This document shows, piece after piece, positions 24,280 through 33,944 of a DNA stretch of 64,000 nucleotides (positions within the stretch are counted from its first letter, which is position 1; every line of letters begins with the position of its first letter). Origin of the DNA: JBHENC01 sp046262295 (GTDB lineage Bacteria > Acidobacteriota > Blastocatellia > Pyrinomonadales > Pyrinomonadaceae). A program made the position numbers and the translations under genes. Location of the stretch: contig JBHENC010000002.1 in assembly GCA_046262295.1 (NCBI GenBank), positions 310,001 through 374,000 of the forward strand. Direction: 5' to 3'. Below the pieces are notes generated by a model. That model saw only the letters and a program-made list of their open reading frames with translations, searched no databases and was not told the DNA's origin.

Positions 24280-25425
24280 ATGCTAAAGGTCATCAATGTC
24301 GTCGGGGCGCGCCCTAATTTTATGAAGGTCGCGCCTCTTGTCGCGGCGATGCGCGCGCGCGTGAGCGAGTTTGCGCCGCTCGTCGTGCATACGGGGCAGC
24401 ATTATGATGCCGCGATGTCCGACGCTTTCTTCCGCGATCTGGCGCTTCCCGAGCCGGACGTTTATCTGGATGTCGGATCGGGCACGCACGCGGCGCAGAC
24501 CGCCGCCGTAATGCAACGCTTCGAGCCGGTCGTGCTCGCCGAAAAACCCGATTGGGTCGTCGTCGTCGGAGACGTTAATTCCACGCTCGCCTGCGCGCTC
24601 GTCTGCGCCAAACTCCACGTCAAAGTCGCGCACGTCGAAGCGGGCTTGCGCAGCCGCGACCGCCGTATGCCCGAAGAAATTAATCGCCTTCTCACAGATC
24701 AGATCAGCGATCTGTTGCTCACGCCCTCGGAAGATGCGAACGAAAACCTACTGGCCGAAGGCATTCCGGCAGAGCGTATACGCTTTGTCGGCAACGTGAT
24801 GATTGATTCGCTTTTCGCGCATCTCGAGCGCGCCGAAAGCTCAAGCGTGCGCGAAAATTTAAGCGTTGCCGGAAAGCCTTATGCGGTGCTGACGCTGCAT
24901 CGCCCGTCGAATGTTGATGAGCGCGACGGCTTCGCGCGGATTCTGTCAGCGCTCGAAGAGATCAGCGGCCGGTTGCCGATTATTTTCCCCGCGCACCCGC
25001 GCACCCGCGCACGCATACACGAGTTCGGCTTCGCACCGCGCATCGAAGGAAACGAAAACTTGCGTTTGATTGAGCCGCTCGGCTATCTGGATTTCTTGCG
25101 GCTTTACAGCGGCGCATCGCTTGTTCTCACGGATTCCGGCGGCTTGCAGGAGGAAACAACCACGCTCGGCATTCCGTGCCTGACTTTGCGCGAAAACACC
25201 GAACGCCCGATCACCGTCACGCTCGGCACGAACAGAATCGTCGGCACAGATACAGCGAAGATTGTCGAAGCCGCGCTGAGGGTCTTCGACACGATTTTTG
25301 AAAAGGATGATGACCGCGAATCAAAGCGCATCACACTTCCGCCTTTGTGGGATGGCTATACGGCTGAACGAATCCTCGATGCACTGGCAACAGCTTTGGC
25401 TACGACGCACGAAACGCCGTCGTAA
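24280..25425 (+). CDS. wecB: UDP-N-acetylglucosamine 2-epimerase (non-hydrolysing)
   Basis: This 381-residue cytoplasmic enzyme interconverts UDP-GlcNAc and UDP-ManNAc. The start NVVGARPNFMKVAPLVAAM replaces the GTRPE motif with a common variant. Further marks are VHTGQHYDAAMSDAFFRDL, VVVGDVNSTLACAL, KVAHVEAGLRSRDRRMPEEI, NRLLTDQISDLLLTPSE, and TDSGGLQEETTTLGIPCLTL near the end. All are hallmarks of the WecB/MnaA fold. It lies downstream of the dehydrogenase and converges with a minus-strand glycosyltransferase. Confidence 0.95.
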   Translation: MLKVINVVGARPNFMKVAPLVAAMRARVSEFAPLVVHTGQHYDAAMSDAFFRDLALPEPDVYLDVGSGTHAAQTAAVMQRFEPVVLAEKPDWVVVVGDVNSTLACALVCAKLHVKVAHVEAGLRSRDRRMPEEINRLLTDQISDLLLTPSEDANENLLAEGIPAERIRFVGNVMIDSLFAHLERAESSSVRENLSVAGKPYAVLTLHRPSNVDERDGFARILSALEEISGRLPIIFPAHPRTRARIHEFGFAPRIEGNENLRLIEPLGYLDFLRLYSGASLVLTDSGGLQEETTTLGIPCLTLRENTERPITVTLGTNRIVGTDTAKIVEAALRVFDTIFEKDDDRESKRITLPPLWDGYTAERILDALATALATTHETPS

Positions 25426-25474
25426 CATTCGCGGCACGCTCGAATGTGGATTGCTGTTCTTAGCGTGATGTTCT

Positions 25475-26527
25475 TTATGGCGGCGAATCTGTTACCGATA
25501 AATCTCTCAGGGCGCTGCGGATGCCTTTTGAGTAGCGGTGATAACGCAGCGTTAACAGCTCTTGCAGCACGAGCGGCACGCGCGTGAGCTTTCCGGCGGG
25601 CATAGAAGCGCGAGCTTCCAGATGAGTCGTTATCGCTTCAAGCTGCCGGACGGCTCTTGCGATAGCGAAATCATGGCCGTGCGAGAGCAGTCGCGTGCGA
25701 ATCTTCTTCAGCCTGTAAATATCATTCAGGAAGGAGGCTTTGCTACTTGCGGCTGTGGCGCGCGTATTGAAGAAAGCTTGCAGCACCGCATCCGGTGCGC
25801 TTCGCGGCGAAACTCCGATCTGCTGGCCGGAGTGCTGGCGATATTTAATGAGCGGCTCGTCAATCAACTTCACCAACGCGACGGCGGCGATTACAGTGGC
25901 GATCCAGCCGTCGTGAATGATTGTGAGATCGGTCGGGACGGGCAAAACCAATTCCTTAAACTTTGATCGAAACGCCATCGTCGCGCCCGTCGCAATGTTG
26001 CGTCGTAAAAGCACGTCGAACGCTCCGCCCGCTTTGAATCGCTTTTGCTCACGATGGCTGAAAACTGATTGCCATAGTTTGTAACCGAGCGGGCGCAAAT
26101 CCTTATCCACGACTTCGGCATCGGTCAACACGAGTCCGGTTTCGGGCGCAGCAGCGAAGTGTTCCTTTATACGCTCCAGCTTGTTCGCAGCCCAGACATC
26201 ATCCTGATCGGAGAGCGCGATAATATCTCCGTCGCACAAATTGATGGCGCGCTCGAAGTTGCGTATGACGCCTAGTCTCGATTCATTAACATACAAACGC
26301 ACCGGAAAAGATACGTTGGAGATAAACGACCGCACGATCTCCTGCGTTTCATCGTCGGATTTGTCGTCGCAAATGATAAGCTCGTTCGGCGGTTGCCTTT
26401 GCGCGACAATGCTTTCCAGTTGCTCACGTATATACAACGCTCCGTTACAGGTACACATTGCGACGGACAGCCGCAATGAAGGCGACTCGCCGGGAACTTT
26501 CAGACGGGCGGCGCTATCTCGAAACAA
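25475..26527 (-). CDS. Family 2 glycosyltransferase
   Basis: This 350-residue GT2 enzyme has LRLSVAMCTCNGALYIREQL, ELIICDDKSDDETQEIV and the acceptor-side DIIALSDQDDVWAANKLERI (the DxD-type motif). FRSKFKELVLPVPTDLTIIHDGWIATVIA follows in pieces. Relatives add rhamnose or other sugars to O-antigen or capsule chains. The C-terminal 100 residues are helical and basic. It is the last gene of the minus-strand glycan operon that begins at 33902. Sugar donor and acceptor are unknown. Confidence 0.88.
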   Translation of the reverse strand: MFRDSAARLKVPGESPSLRLSVAMCTCNGALYIREQLESIVAQRQPPNELIICDDKSDDETQEIVRSFISNVSFPVRLYVNESRLGVIRNFERAINLCDGDIIALSDQDDVWAANKLERIKEHFAAAPETGLVLTDAEVVDKDLRPLGYKLWQSVFSHREQKRFKAGGAFDVLLRRNIATGATMAFRSKFKELVLPVPTDLTIIHDGWIATVIAAVALVKLIDEPLIKYRQHSGQQIGVSPRSAPDAVLQAFFNTRATAASSKASFLNDIYRLKKIRTRLLSHGHDFAIARAVRQLEAITTHLEARASMPAGKLTRVPLVLQELLTLRYHRYSKGIRSALRDLSVTDSPP

Positions 26528-26587
26528 TTAGATGCCTTCCAAAACAATAGTTGAAAATTCAAAACCGGGTACTGTCAGTGTTCGGCG

Positions 26588-28525
26588 CTAAGCCAATTCG
26601 CTTTCCCATGTCCTGTGCAATCGTGGCGGCAAGGCCGGGAGAAATGGTTCTCCGTCGAGCGTCAGGTTCGGATTGTAATAAGGATCGCGGGACAACAGAT
26701 GTCCCCATCTGGATTTCATGTAAGCGGATTCTTTCTTAGAATGTGGCAATCGCTGTGAAGATATTCTTCGTTTACGCGGGGAATGTTCAAGGTAATAAAA
26801 TTCCGCATACGGCGTCCACAAGATTCTGTAACCTCGCTCACGAACACGCAGGCAGAAATCAACATCGCTATATGTAAGCGGAAGATTGATTGCATCTAAT
26901 CCGCCCGTTTCGTTGAAGATTTCTTTACGCATTACCATGCACTCCGCCGACACTGCGGAAAAATTTTGCGCGATGTTGACGGCAATAATTTGATTCGCAA
27001 TCCTTTGTGGAAGATGTTCGTAAACATTCGACGCGACGCCCCCGATGCCGGTGATGATACCCGCGTGCCGGATGGAATCATCCGAATAATAAATCTTGCC
27101 GCCGACTATTCCGATCTCCGGTCGAAGCGCGTGGCTGACCATCTCTTTTAGCCAGCCGGGAGAAATAATTTTGAGGCGGTCGCTGATAAGTCCGACAATC
27201 TCCGCGCTGCTTTGCTGCACCGCCAGATTATTCATCACGGAATAATTGAAAGGCGCATCGTAGCGCAGCACTTTAACGGAAACGCTGTTTTCAGTCCGGC
27301 TCAACTGCTCCAACCCGTCAAAATGGCCGTTCTGCTTCTTAGCAACGATCAGTAGCTCTAAAGGCCTGTAATCGGTTTCTTCGATGATTCCTTTTGCTGT
27401 TTGATAAAGTGAATCCACAGGATTGCTGGCGATGATTATTAAGCTGACCAAAGGAAGCGATTCGGGAAGCCCGTAGACTACGCGGTGAAACGATTTGAAG
27501 CCTTCCGTTACCGTTGCGTTAATTTTCTTTCTCTCAAAATGCGAGCGAAGTGCCGCCCGTGCAGCTTCATGCGCATACCCTTTTTGATCGGCACTGAGAG
27601 CGACCGAGCCGTGTATCGCGCGCCAGTAATATAGAATGCACGGGATGTGGCGAATGTGTTCTTCGGGAATTTGTTCGATGACCCGCAACGCTATATCGTA
27701 ATCCTGACTGCCTTCGTAACCTTTTCTAAAGCCACCGATTTTTTCGATGAGCGATCGACGATAAACTCCCAGATGCGAGACTAAATTAAGCGAGTAGAAA
27801 AGGTCTGGATTCCAGTCTGTTTTGAAATTCGGTGCGTAGCGTGCGCCGTACTCATCAATCAAATTGTCGTCGCTGTAAATTAAATCCGCTGCGGGATAAG
27901 CGTTGATCTCTTCGATTACCGAATACAAAGCATATTCCGCGAGTTCGTCGTCGTTATCCAGAAGGGCGACAAATTCTCCCGATGCCATCTCCAGCGCGGT
28001 GTTTGAAGCGGCGGAGATATGCCCGTTTTCTTCACGGAAAATAACTTTAATGCGTGAATCCTGCGCCGCATACTCGTTCAGCGTAGCGCGCACGTGCGGT
28101 CTGGATGAATAATCATCCGCGATACATAATTCCCAGTGCCCGTATAATTGTTTGCGCACGGATTCGATAGCCTGCCGCAACCAAATCTCCTCGACGTTAT
28201 AGACGGGCATAATAATTGAAATCAGCGGCTTGAACGACAGCTTATCCATGCGCGTGAGGATCGCTTTCCGGTCTGCATCGGTTAAGGTGTCATACTCTTT
28301 AACCCACTTCCGGTAGGTTCGCCTTTGGCGTTGATACCTTGCTCTGTATTCGATTTGTTGCCGGACTCCTGAGATACCGTTTTCGCGCCAGATTTCATAA
28401 GCTTTCATGCCGAGATGGGGCAGATGAAATAGAGGCCGGAGAAGAGACGAAGGGGCGGATAGCGCGGCGCGTGAAGTGTGTGCCGCTTGAGCCGGCTTTT
28501 CGGTGGCGGGTTTTTCAGCCTTCAC
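26588..28525 (-). CDS. Two-domain family 2 glycosyltransferase
   Basis: This 645-residue protein carries two GT2 folds. The first (about residues 95-330) has PLISIIMPVYNVEEIWLRQA, ELCIADDYSS, and FVALLDNDDELAEYALY with the DND metal motif. The second (about 360-620) has LPLVSLIIIASNPVDSLYQT and GLDAINLPLTYSDVDFCLRV, and its donor motif is weaker. Such tandem enzymes often make rhamnan or alternating repeats. The N-terminal 90 residues are polar and may be a linker. The gene starts nine bases after the ABC ATPase stop, indicating one operon. Confidence 0.88.
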   Translation of the reverse strand: MKAEKPATEKPAQAAHTSRAALSAPSSLLRPLFHLPHLGMKAYEIWRENGISGVRQQIEYRARYQRQRRTYRKWVKEYDTLTDADRKAILTRMDKLSFKPLISIIMPVYNVEEIWLRQAIESVRKQLYGHWELCIADDYSSRPHVRATLNEYAAQDSRIKVIFREENGHISAASNTALEMASGEFVALLDNDDELAEYALYSVIEEINAYPAADLIYSDDNLIDEYGARYAPNFKTDWNPDLFYSLNLVSHLGVYRRSLIEKIGGFRKGYEGSQDYDIALRVIEQIPEEHIRHIPCILYYWRAIHGSVALSADQKGYAHEAARAALRSHFERKKINATVTEGFKSFHRVVYGLPESLPLVSLIIIASNPVDSLYQTAKGIIEETDYRPLELLIVAKKQNGHFDGLEQLSRTENSVSVKVLRYDAPFNYSVMNNLAVQQSSAEIVGLISDRLKIISPGWLKEMVSHALRPEIGIVGGKIYYSDDSIRHAGIITGIGGVASNVYEHLPQRIANQIIAVNIAQNFSAVSAECMVMRKEIFNETGGLDAINLPLTYSDVDFCLRVRERGYRILWTPYAEFYYLEHSPRKRRISSQRLPHSKKESAYMKSRWGHLLSRDPYYNPNLTLDGEPFLPALPPRLHRTWESELA

Positions 28526-28534
28526 GTTGAGTAT

Positions 28535-29818
28535 TCAAGCAGCGTAAGAAGTAGTCCAATTCAAAAGCGGCCTGATCGCACCCGGAATATTTCCGATGCG
28601 ATCGCCGCGCGCCGAATTATTATCCAGACTATCTATTACCTGAAAGGCGACCACATTCTGCTCGTCAACGTGAATCGTCGTTGCGGGCAAGCGTGAGACG
28701 ATTGAAGTGTGAACGAGTATGTTTCCTTCGGAAAGAAAGTTGCCGGGAATCCACACGGTGCTCGTGTATGTTCCTGCGGGACGCGGCCTGCGCCGCCACT
28801 CTTCACCGACATCTTCGACGGCGAAAAGATGCGCGCCGTCTTCGTTGAAGAAATCGGCGTGCGGCGTCAGTACCTGACCTGAACGAAGCACCTCGTAGCT
28901 CATCTCTATTCCGACGGGATAGTGTATGTCAATCGTCTCCGCCGTCTGCCCGTCTTCGGTGCGGACGCGCACGCGCGAGAGCCGTACAACGTCGCTGCCG
29001 GGAGCCGTCGCCGTATCGCTCCATGTTCGTTCGGCCTTTACCTTCCAACTCGAACTCAAGTAAGCCCCGACGACTTCCTGCGCCGCCCCGTCGCGTAAGA
29101 TTTTGCCTTTGTCGAGCAGCACCGCGCGTTTACACAGCCGCGTGACGGCGGGCATATTGTGCGACACGAAGAGAATCGTGCGCCCTTGCTGCCTGATTTG
29201 GTTCATCTTGTCGAGGCACTTTTGCTGAAAGGCCACGTCGCCTACTGCGAGCACTTCATCCATCATCAAAATCTCCGTGTCGAGATGCGCGGCGACGGAG
29301 AAGGCAAGCCGCAAATACATTCCGCTCGAATAATACTTGACCGCCGTATCTATAAAATTCTCTATCTCGGAGAAGGCGACGATCTCATCGAAGCGGCTTC
29401 TAATCTCTGTGCGCTTCATGCCGAGAATCGCGCCGTTCAGGTAAACATTCTCGCGTCCCGTTAAGTCCGGGTGAAAGCCCGTGCCGACTTCGAGCAGGCT
29501 TCCGACGCGGCCTTCCAATTCGATGCGCCCGGTGGTCGGCTCGGTGATGCGCGATAGGATTTTGAGCAGCGTTGATTTACCCGCGCCGTTATGTCCGATG
29601 AGGCCGACGACTTCGCCCGGCGGTATCGTCAGATTGAAATCCTTGAGCGCCCAGAACGAAGTCTTATCTTGCGCATCGTCCGGCGTCGCGCGTCGCAAAC
29701 GTCTAAACGAAGACTTCACGGATTGCGCAACCATCTCGCGCATCGTCATGTAGCTCGGATGCAGCCCGCCGATCCGGTAGTGCTTGCTCAATCGCTCAAC
29801 TTTAATTGCCGGTTTCAT
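28535..29818 (-). CDS. wzt: Polysaccharide ABC transporter ATPase with Wzt-type C-terminal domain
   Basis: This 427-residue ATPase pairs with the adjacent permease to export lipid-linked glycan across the inner membrane. The nucleotide-binding domain (about 1-245) has Walker A GLIGHNGAGKSTLLKI, signature YSSGMYLRLAFSVAAH and Walker B ILMMDEVLAVGD, followed by the switch FVSHNM. The extra C-terminal domain (about 260-420) is beta-rich, with VGIEMSYEVLRSGQVLTPHA and TYTSTVWIPGNFLSEGNILV. It corresponds to Wzt_C, which recognises the finished chain in E. coli O8/O9a. It is a member of the minus-strand operon. Confidence 0.92.
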   Translation of the reverse strand: MKPAIKVERLSKHYRIGGLHPSYMTMREMVAQSVKSSFRRLRRATPDDAQDKTSFWALKDFNLTIPPGEVVGLIGHNGAGKSTLLKILSRITEPTTGRIELEGRVGSLLEVGTGFHPDLTGRENVYLNGAILGMKRTEIRSRFDEIVAFSEIENFIDTAVKYYSSGMYLRLAFSVAAHLDTEILMMDEVLAVGDVAFQQKCLDKMNQIRQQGRTILFVSHNMPAVTRLCKRAVLLDKGKILRDGAAQEVVGAYLSSSWKVKAERTWSDTATAPGSDVVRLSRVRVRTEDGQTAETIDIHYPVGIEMSYEVLRSGQVLTPHADFFNEDGAHLFAVEDVGEEWRRRPRPAGTYTSTVWIPGNFLSEGNILVHTSIVSRLPATTIHVDEQNVVAFQVIDSLDNNSARGDRIGNIPGAIRPLLNWTTSYAA

Positions 29819-29825
29819 CTTGAAA

Positions 29826-30752
29826 CTAAATGATATCCGCGAAGCTCTGTTCGATGCGCCGGAAAGAATAGGCGGCGCACACCAGCAGCACGAGCGTCAG
29901 CGCCGCTGCGATGTATAAGGATTGCGTCTCAATGGCGCGTCCCGTCAGCGATGAGCGGAAGCCTTCGATAATGCCCGTCATAGGATTCAGCATCAGCGCG
30001 CTCCGCCACTTGCCGGGCAAAATGCTCGCCGGATAGATCACGGGCGAAATGAACATCAACAATTGAACGGCGAACGGCAGTGCATGACGCACATCTCTAT
30101 ACTTCACCGTCAGAGCCGAAAGCCATAGCCCTATGCCGAGCGCGAGCAGCATCAGCAACACGATCAAGCCGGGCAACAGCGCCAGACTCCACGTCAGCGT
30201 GATGCCGTAATAAATTGCCATTCCGATAAAGATTACGGACGCAATGGCAAAGTCCAACAGTCCCGCTCCGACGGCGGCGGCGGGAATCAGCAAACGCGGA
30301 AAATAAACTTTAGTGATTAAGTTGGAGTTGGCGACAAGGCTGTTGCTGCCGTTGACGACGGCGTTTGCAAAGAACGTCCAGGGCAGCAACCCAGCGTAAG
30401 CGAAGATCGGATACGGAATGTTGTCGGAAGGAACGCGCACAAACCTGCCGAAGAAAAAAGCGAAGACGAGCATCGTCAAAAGCGGTTGGACGATAGCCCA
30501 CGCCGCACCCATCGCCGTCTGTTTATAACGCACCTTGATGTCGCGCCAGACGAGGAACACCAGCAGTTCGCGGTAAGACCACAAGTCGCGTAGATTAAGC
30601 GGCGACCATGCGGCGCTCGGCTCGATGACAACTGAATGAGCGCCCTGTGCGGAGATTGCGGCGATGTTCGGTTTACCCGATTCAATCGAAGCGGCGCGGG
30701 AAACCAACTCCCGCTCCGGTTCATCTTCGCCGCTATCCTTCATCAAGTGCAT
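29826..30752 (-). CDS. wzm: Polysaccharide ABC transporter permease
   Basis: This 308-residue ABC-2 type membrane protein has about six transmembrane segments after a polar 55-residue N-terminus. Family marks are SYRELLVFLVWRDIKVRYKQ, TAMGAAWAIVQPLLTMLVFA, YPIFAYAGLLPWTFFANAV, and LLMFISPVIYPASILPGKWR near the last helices. It forms the channel half of the Wzm/Wzt exporter with the ATPase that starts eight bases downstream. ATGs at 30752 and 30743 are both possible starts. Substrate specificity is expected to lie mostly in the Wzt C-terminal domain. Confidence 0.92.
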   Translation of the reverse strand: MHLMKDSGEDEPERELVSRAASIESGKPNIAAISAQGAHSVVIEPSAAWSPLNLRDLWSYRELLVFLVWRDIKVRYKQTAMGAAWAIVQPLLTMLVFAFFFGRFVRVPSDNIPYPIFAYAGLLPWTFFANAVVNGSNSLVANSNLITKVYFPRLLIPAAAVGAGLLDFAIASVIFIGMAIYYGITLTWSLALLPGLIVLLMLLALGIGLWLSALTVKYRDVRHALPFAVQLLMFISPVIYPASILPGKWRSALMLNPMTGIIEGFRSSLTGRAIETQSLYIAAALTLVLLVCAAYSFRRIEQSFADII

Positions 30753-30947
30753 TCAGAATCCGATCTCTTACGAACTTCAACCCGCAACGCGCCAACACCA
30801 CCGGCGAAGCTCATCATAACTTACTGTCGCTGCAAGATTTCGCTTCAGGCAAGAGCGCATCGCGTGTTTCGCGTAGCCTTAACCTGCGCGCATGAAGTCT
30901 AAAGCCCGCCAAACAAGCGCGTCAAGCCGGAGCCTTTTCCACTTGAT

Positions 30948-31922
30948 TCAATCTTGCACGAAACCGTAGCGATTGCTTGTGCGTTGTTGTCTGGCTTGAC
31001 GCAGTCTTTGACGTAAACGGTGCGGAACAATTAAACCGGCGAACAGGCGTGCGCGCGATGTTGATGAAGGCGCGCCGTTCCAATTGTGCAGCATCAAATC
31101 GAGCGCCTTTGCTTTCTCGCCGCTGCGCATAAAATCTTCGGCGCATTTCCATTTCAAAGATGCCTGTAAGCGCGCCAGCCGTTCCCCGCTGATGTTAAGG
31201 CGCACCCCGACGCGGCGCTGCGTTTCAATCCATTCGGCAGCCATAAAATCCAGATCGCGGCTTGTGTTGTAGGAATGCCTGCGCCACGCCGACAACACCT
31301 GCGGATCGAAAGCGAATTCGCCTTCCGCGCTCAACAGCAAGTAAAGCTCGTAGTCTTCCAGCTTCGAGCGCTCATTCCAACCGTGACGCGCCAGCAACGC
31401 GCGGCGGTACACGACCGTCGGACTCATCGGCGCAAGCCCGCGTGCCAAGAGCGACTCCTGCGCGTCGCCGTCAACATACGCCGCCCAATCGCAGGTGCAA
31501 TCGAGAATTCTATCGCTCTCGTCAATCGAATAAGCGTGCCCGTAAGCGAGCGCCGCAGCAGGACGCGCCGCTAAAAGTTTCAAACGCGCTTCGAGAAATG
31601 ACGGAAACCAGATGTCATCCGATCCTAGATAAGCGAAGTAGTCGCCGGTGCTGCGCGCCAATCCTTCGTTGAGCGTCGCGCAAAGACCCTTGTTCGGACG
31701 CGCGATCAACTCGCAGGATGTCGCCGAATCCTTCAACACACGCTCGATAATGCGCGTTGAGTCGTCGCGCGAACCGTCGTCAATCACAATCAGTTCGCGG
31801 GGCTGGCGCGTTTGTTTGAGAATCGAGCGCAGGCATTTCTCTATGAACGGCGCGTGATTGTAGGACGGCACGACGACGGAAAGTTCGTTTGAAATGATGG
31901 ATGATGGCATCTGCGAATTCAC
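30948..31922 (-). CDS. Family 2 glycosyltransferase
   Basis: This 324-residue GT2 enzyme begins with ELSVVVPSYNHAPFIEKCLR, then ELIVIDDGSRDDSTRIIERV and YFAYLGSDDIWFPSFLEARL, where the SDD motif binds metal-nucleotide sugar. PMSPTVVYRRALLARHGWNE is the usual acceptor-loop region. The C-terminal part is basic and helical, so it may associate with the membrane. It lies 195 bases upstream of the permease on the same strand. The sugar transferred is not predictable. Confidence 0.88.
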   Translation of the reverse strand: MNSQMPSSIISNELSVVVPSYNHAPFIEKCLRSILKQTRQPRELIVIDDGSRDDSTRIIERVLKDSATSCELIARPNKGLCATLNEGLARSTGDYFAYLGSDDIWFPSFLEARLKLLAARPAAALAYGHAYSIDESDRILDCTCDWAAYVDGDAQESLLARGLAPMSPTVVYRRALLARHGWNERSKLEDYELYLLLSAEGEFAFDPQVLSAWRRHSYNTSRDLDFMAAEWIETQRRVGVRLNISGERLARLQASLKWKCAEDFMRSGEKAKALDLMLHNWNGAPSSTSRARLFAGLIVPHRLRQRLRQARQQRTSNRYGFVQD

Positions 31923-31940
31923 CTACGAAGATCGAACGAT

Positions 31941-33902
31941 TCAAGCGTGTGTATCGCTTCGCGTCTCTCTTTTCGTTAGAGTGCGCACGCCCTGCCGTAA
32001 TACTTCGCCCGCGCGGTATAGGGCAACTGCCGCAGGCACGGCCAGAAAATAATGAATGGCTAAAACGTATCTATATTCCGTGTGCAGCGCAGACTGCGCG
32101 CAGAGATAATAAACCGGAACGGCGAGCAGCAAAACGAGCGTGCGCCAATGTCTCGCCCGCGCGAGCAACGCGATGCCCGCGATGATGAGCGGAAGCATCC
32201 ATGCCGTCACGAAGAATCTTTGAACGACGCGCAGCAGCACACGCGGGTATCGTGTCCACAGTTGCGTAGCTTCGCCGAGCGCGTATAAGTCTACGCGCCT
32301 TAGCTCGACAACCGGACGTTTCGCGCCGCCGTTACCGATAACCACGCGCACGGCGTTCGCCTCGCGGCTCACAAACGGTAACTCGATGATTGTCTCCGGC
32401 TGATCTTCGGGCGCGCCTTCCGCCAGCGGATGCAGAATCGGCGTTGATGCGAGCACGCGGCCATCGTCCTCGCGGCGGACGCTGATCGCCACGCTGCCCT
32501 GCCTGACCTTGACGGGGATTCTCAATAGATAGTCGTTATCCGGTTGCACCGTGATGGGCACTGAAACAGCTTGCTCGCCCCACGCCGAATCGTCGCCTTC
32601 CACGCGCAACGCTTCGCCGGTGAGTGAACTTTCGCTCGATGAAGTTTTAGGCCGCGATGAGATGAGCGCGCGGTTATGGTCAGCCTGCCACTCGGTTGCC
32701 TCAAGCGAATGCGCCGGAGACGATTTTTCATCCTTAATCGTGAGCGAGTGTGTGACGGCAGGCTCAGGCGCAATGATGTGTACGCGCGAGAGGCGCAGCA
32801 TAGAGGCGGCGCGGCGCACCATCACGCCCGCAAACCAGAACGGGTGTGCGCGTATCACCGCCCGCCCGCGCGCCATGCGTTCGCGTTCGCGCGCGATTCC
32901 GTCAGGACGAAAAAGCAGCCCGACGTAATCGGGACGATTATGCAGACGGCTCTCCATCTGCGTCGCCTGCAAATCCGTGACAGGCATTCCGAAGCGCCCG
33001 TCGCGGTCATAATCGCCGATGCCTTCGATGAGCGTAATGCCCATGCCGAGCGAGAGCGGAATGAATTGATGAAAGACGAGCGCGTTGCGAATCGTGATGG
33101 GCGCGATGACGAGAAGCGTTGCGCCGAGCAGCGCCGCCGCAAATTGTAAGCGTCTGCCGCGCTCGAACAGAGTTACGATGACGATTACAAGAAATGGCGC
33201 AAGCAGCAGCGCGTTTGATCTGAGCCAGCATGAAAGGCCAAGCAGCGCGCCGCTTAACATAAACAGACGCAGGCGAGGCCGCTTGCGCGCGCGAGCCATA
33301 AAATAGATTGCCAGCAGAACGGGCAGTATCGCGGGCGAATCCGGCAGAAGTATCAGCGAATAATAAGCGAGTTGCGGCGAGAGCGCGACAATCGTTCCCG
33401 CGATGATCGCTTCGCTTAAAGAGAGCAGTTCGAGGGCGAGCAGGAAAATCGTGACCGCTGCGGCAGCGTCCATCATAATCTGAAAAAAACGCGCGGTCGT
33501 GTTCGAGTCGCCGAAGATACGCAAGACTGCTGCGGTCAAAATCGGATAACCGGGCGGATGCGTGATTACGTCTGCATCGTTTGGCGGATTCGCGCCGCGA
33601 TAGAAAGCAGCCGTCTCGCCCTTGAGCAAAAGATGCGCGCCTGCTTTGTACTCTTCAATCATGCCCGCCAGCACGTGCGCGAATACAGGGCGATTATCCT
33701 GCCAGTGCAGCAACCTGACGCCCGTCGCCAAAAGGAAAATTGTGATGGCGGCGGCAATCACGCGGCGGCGATTACCCTTTGCCGCCGGTTTGGTTATATG
33801 CAAAGCAAAAGTCTTCGCGCGGCTTTCGTTTGCAACGTGCGGCGAGAAAACCGCGCGGGCGAATTCGGAAAACGAATGGCCTTTCAGCATCCTCATATTC
33901 AT
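31941..33902 (-). CDS. GT-C family membrane glycosyltransferase (PMT/ArnT-like) with beta-rich insert
   Basis: This 653-residue protein has about ten transmembrane segments and an early Asp/Pro-rich periplasmic loop (NPPNDADVITHPPGYPILTA), typical of GT39/GT83 enzymes that use polyprenyl-phosphate sugars. PDSPAILPVLLAIYFMARAR and LLGLSCWLRSNALLLAPFLV are characteristic. Between the last two membrane blocks (about residues 400-560) lies a soluble, probably beta-sandwich region including GEQAVSVPITVQPDNDYLLR, which resembles a carbohydrate-binding module. It is the first gene of the minus-strand operon. Its start abuts a truncated hydrogenase endopeptidase on the other strand. Confidence 0.82.
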   Translation of the reverse strand: MNMRMLKGHSFSEFARAVFSPHVANESRAKTFALHITKPAAKGNRRRVIAAAITIFLLATGVRLLHWQDNRPVFAHVLAGMIEEYKAGAHLLLKGETAAFYRGANPPNDADVITHPPGYPILTAAVLRIFGDSNTTARFFQIMMDAAAAVTIFLLALELLSLSEAIIAGTIVALSPQLAYYSLILLPDSPAILPVLLAIYFMARARKRPRLRLFMLSGALLGLSCWLRSNALLLAPFLVIVIVTLFERGRRLQFAAALLGATLLVIAPITIRNALVFHQFIPLSLGMGITLIEGIGDYDRDGRFGMPVTDLQATQMESRLHNRPDYVGLLFRPDGIARERERMARGRAVIRAHPFWFAGVMVRRAASMLRLSRVHIIAPEPAVTHSLTIKDEKSSPAHSLEATEWQADHNRALISSRPKTSSSESSLTGEALRVEGDDSAWGEQAVSVPITVQPDNDYLLRIPVKVRQGSVAISVRREDDGRVLASTPILHPLAEGAPEDQPETIIELPFVSREANAVRVVIGNGGAKRPVVELRRVDLYALGEATQLWTRYPRVLLRVVQRFFVTAWMLPLIIAGIALLARARHWRTLVLLLAVPVYYLCAQSALHTEYRYVLAIHYFLAVPAAVALYRAGEVLRQGVRTLTKRETRSDTHA

Positions 33903-33944
33903 CTCTTACGCGGCCTGATTCCATGCGGCCTGAAACTAACATTG

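Noticed and set aside
33558..33940. N-terminal two thirds of the 226-codon frame ending in the endopeptidase remnant
   Set aside because: It is antisense to the conserved GT-C gene and shows no similarity to hydrogenase proteases.
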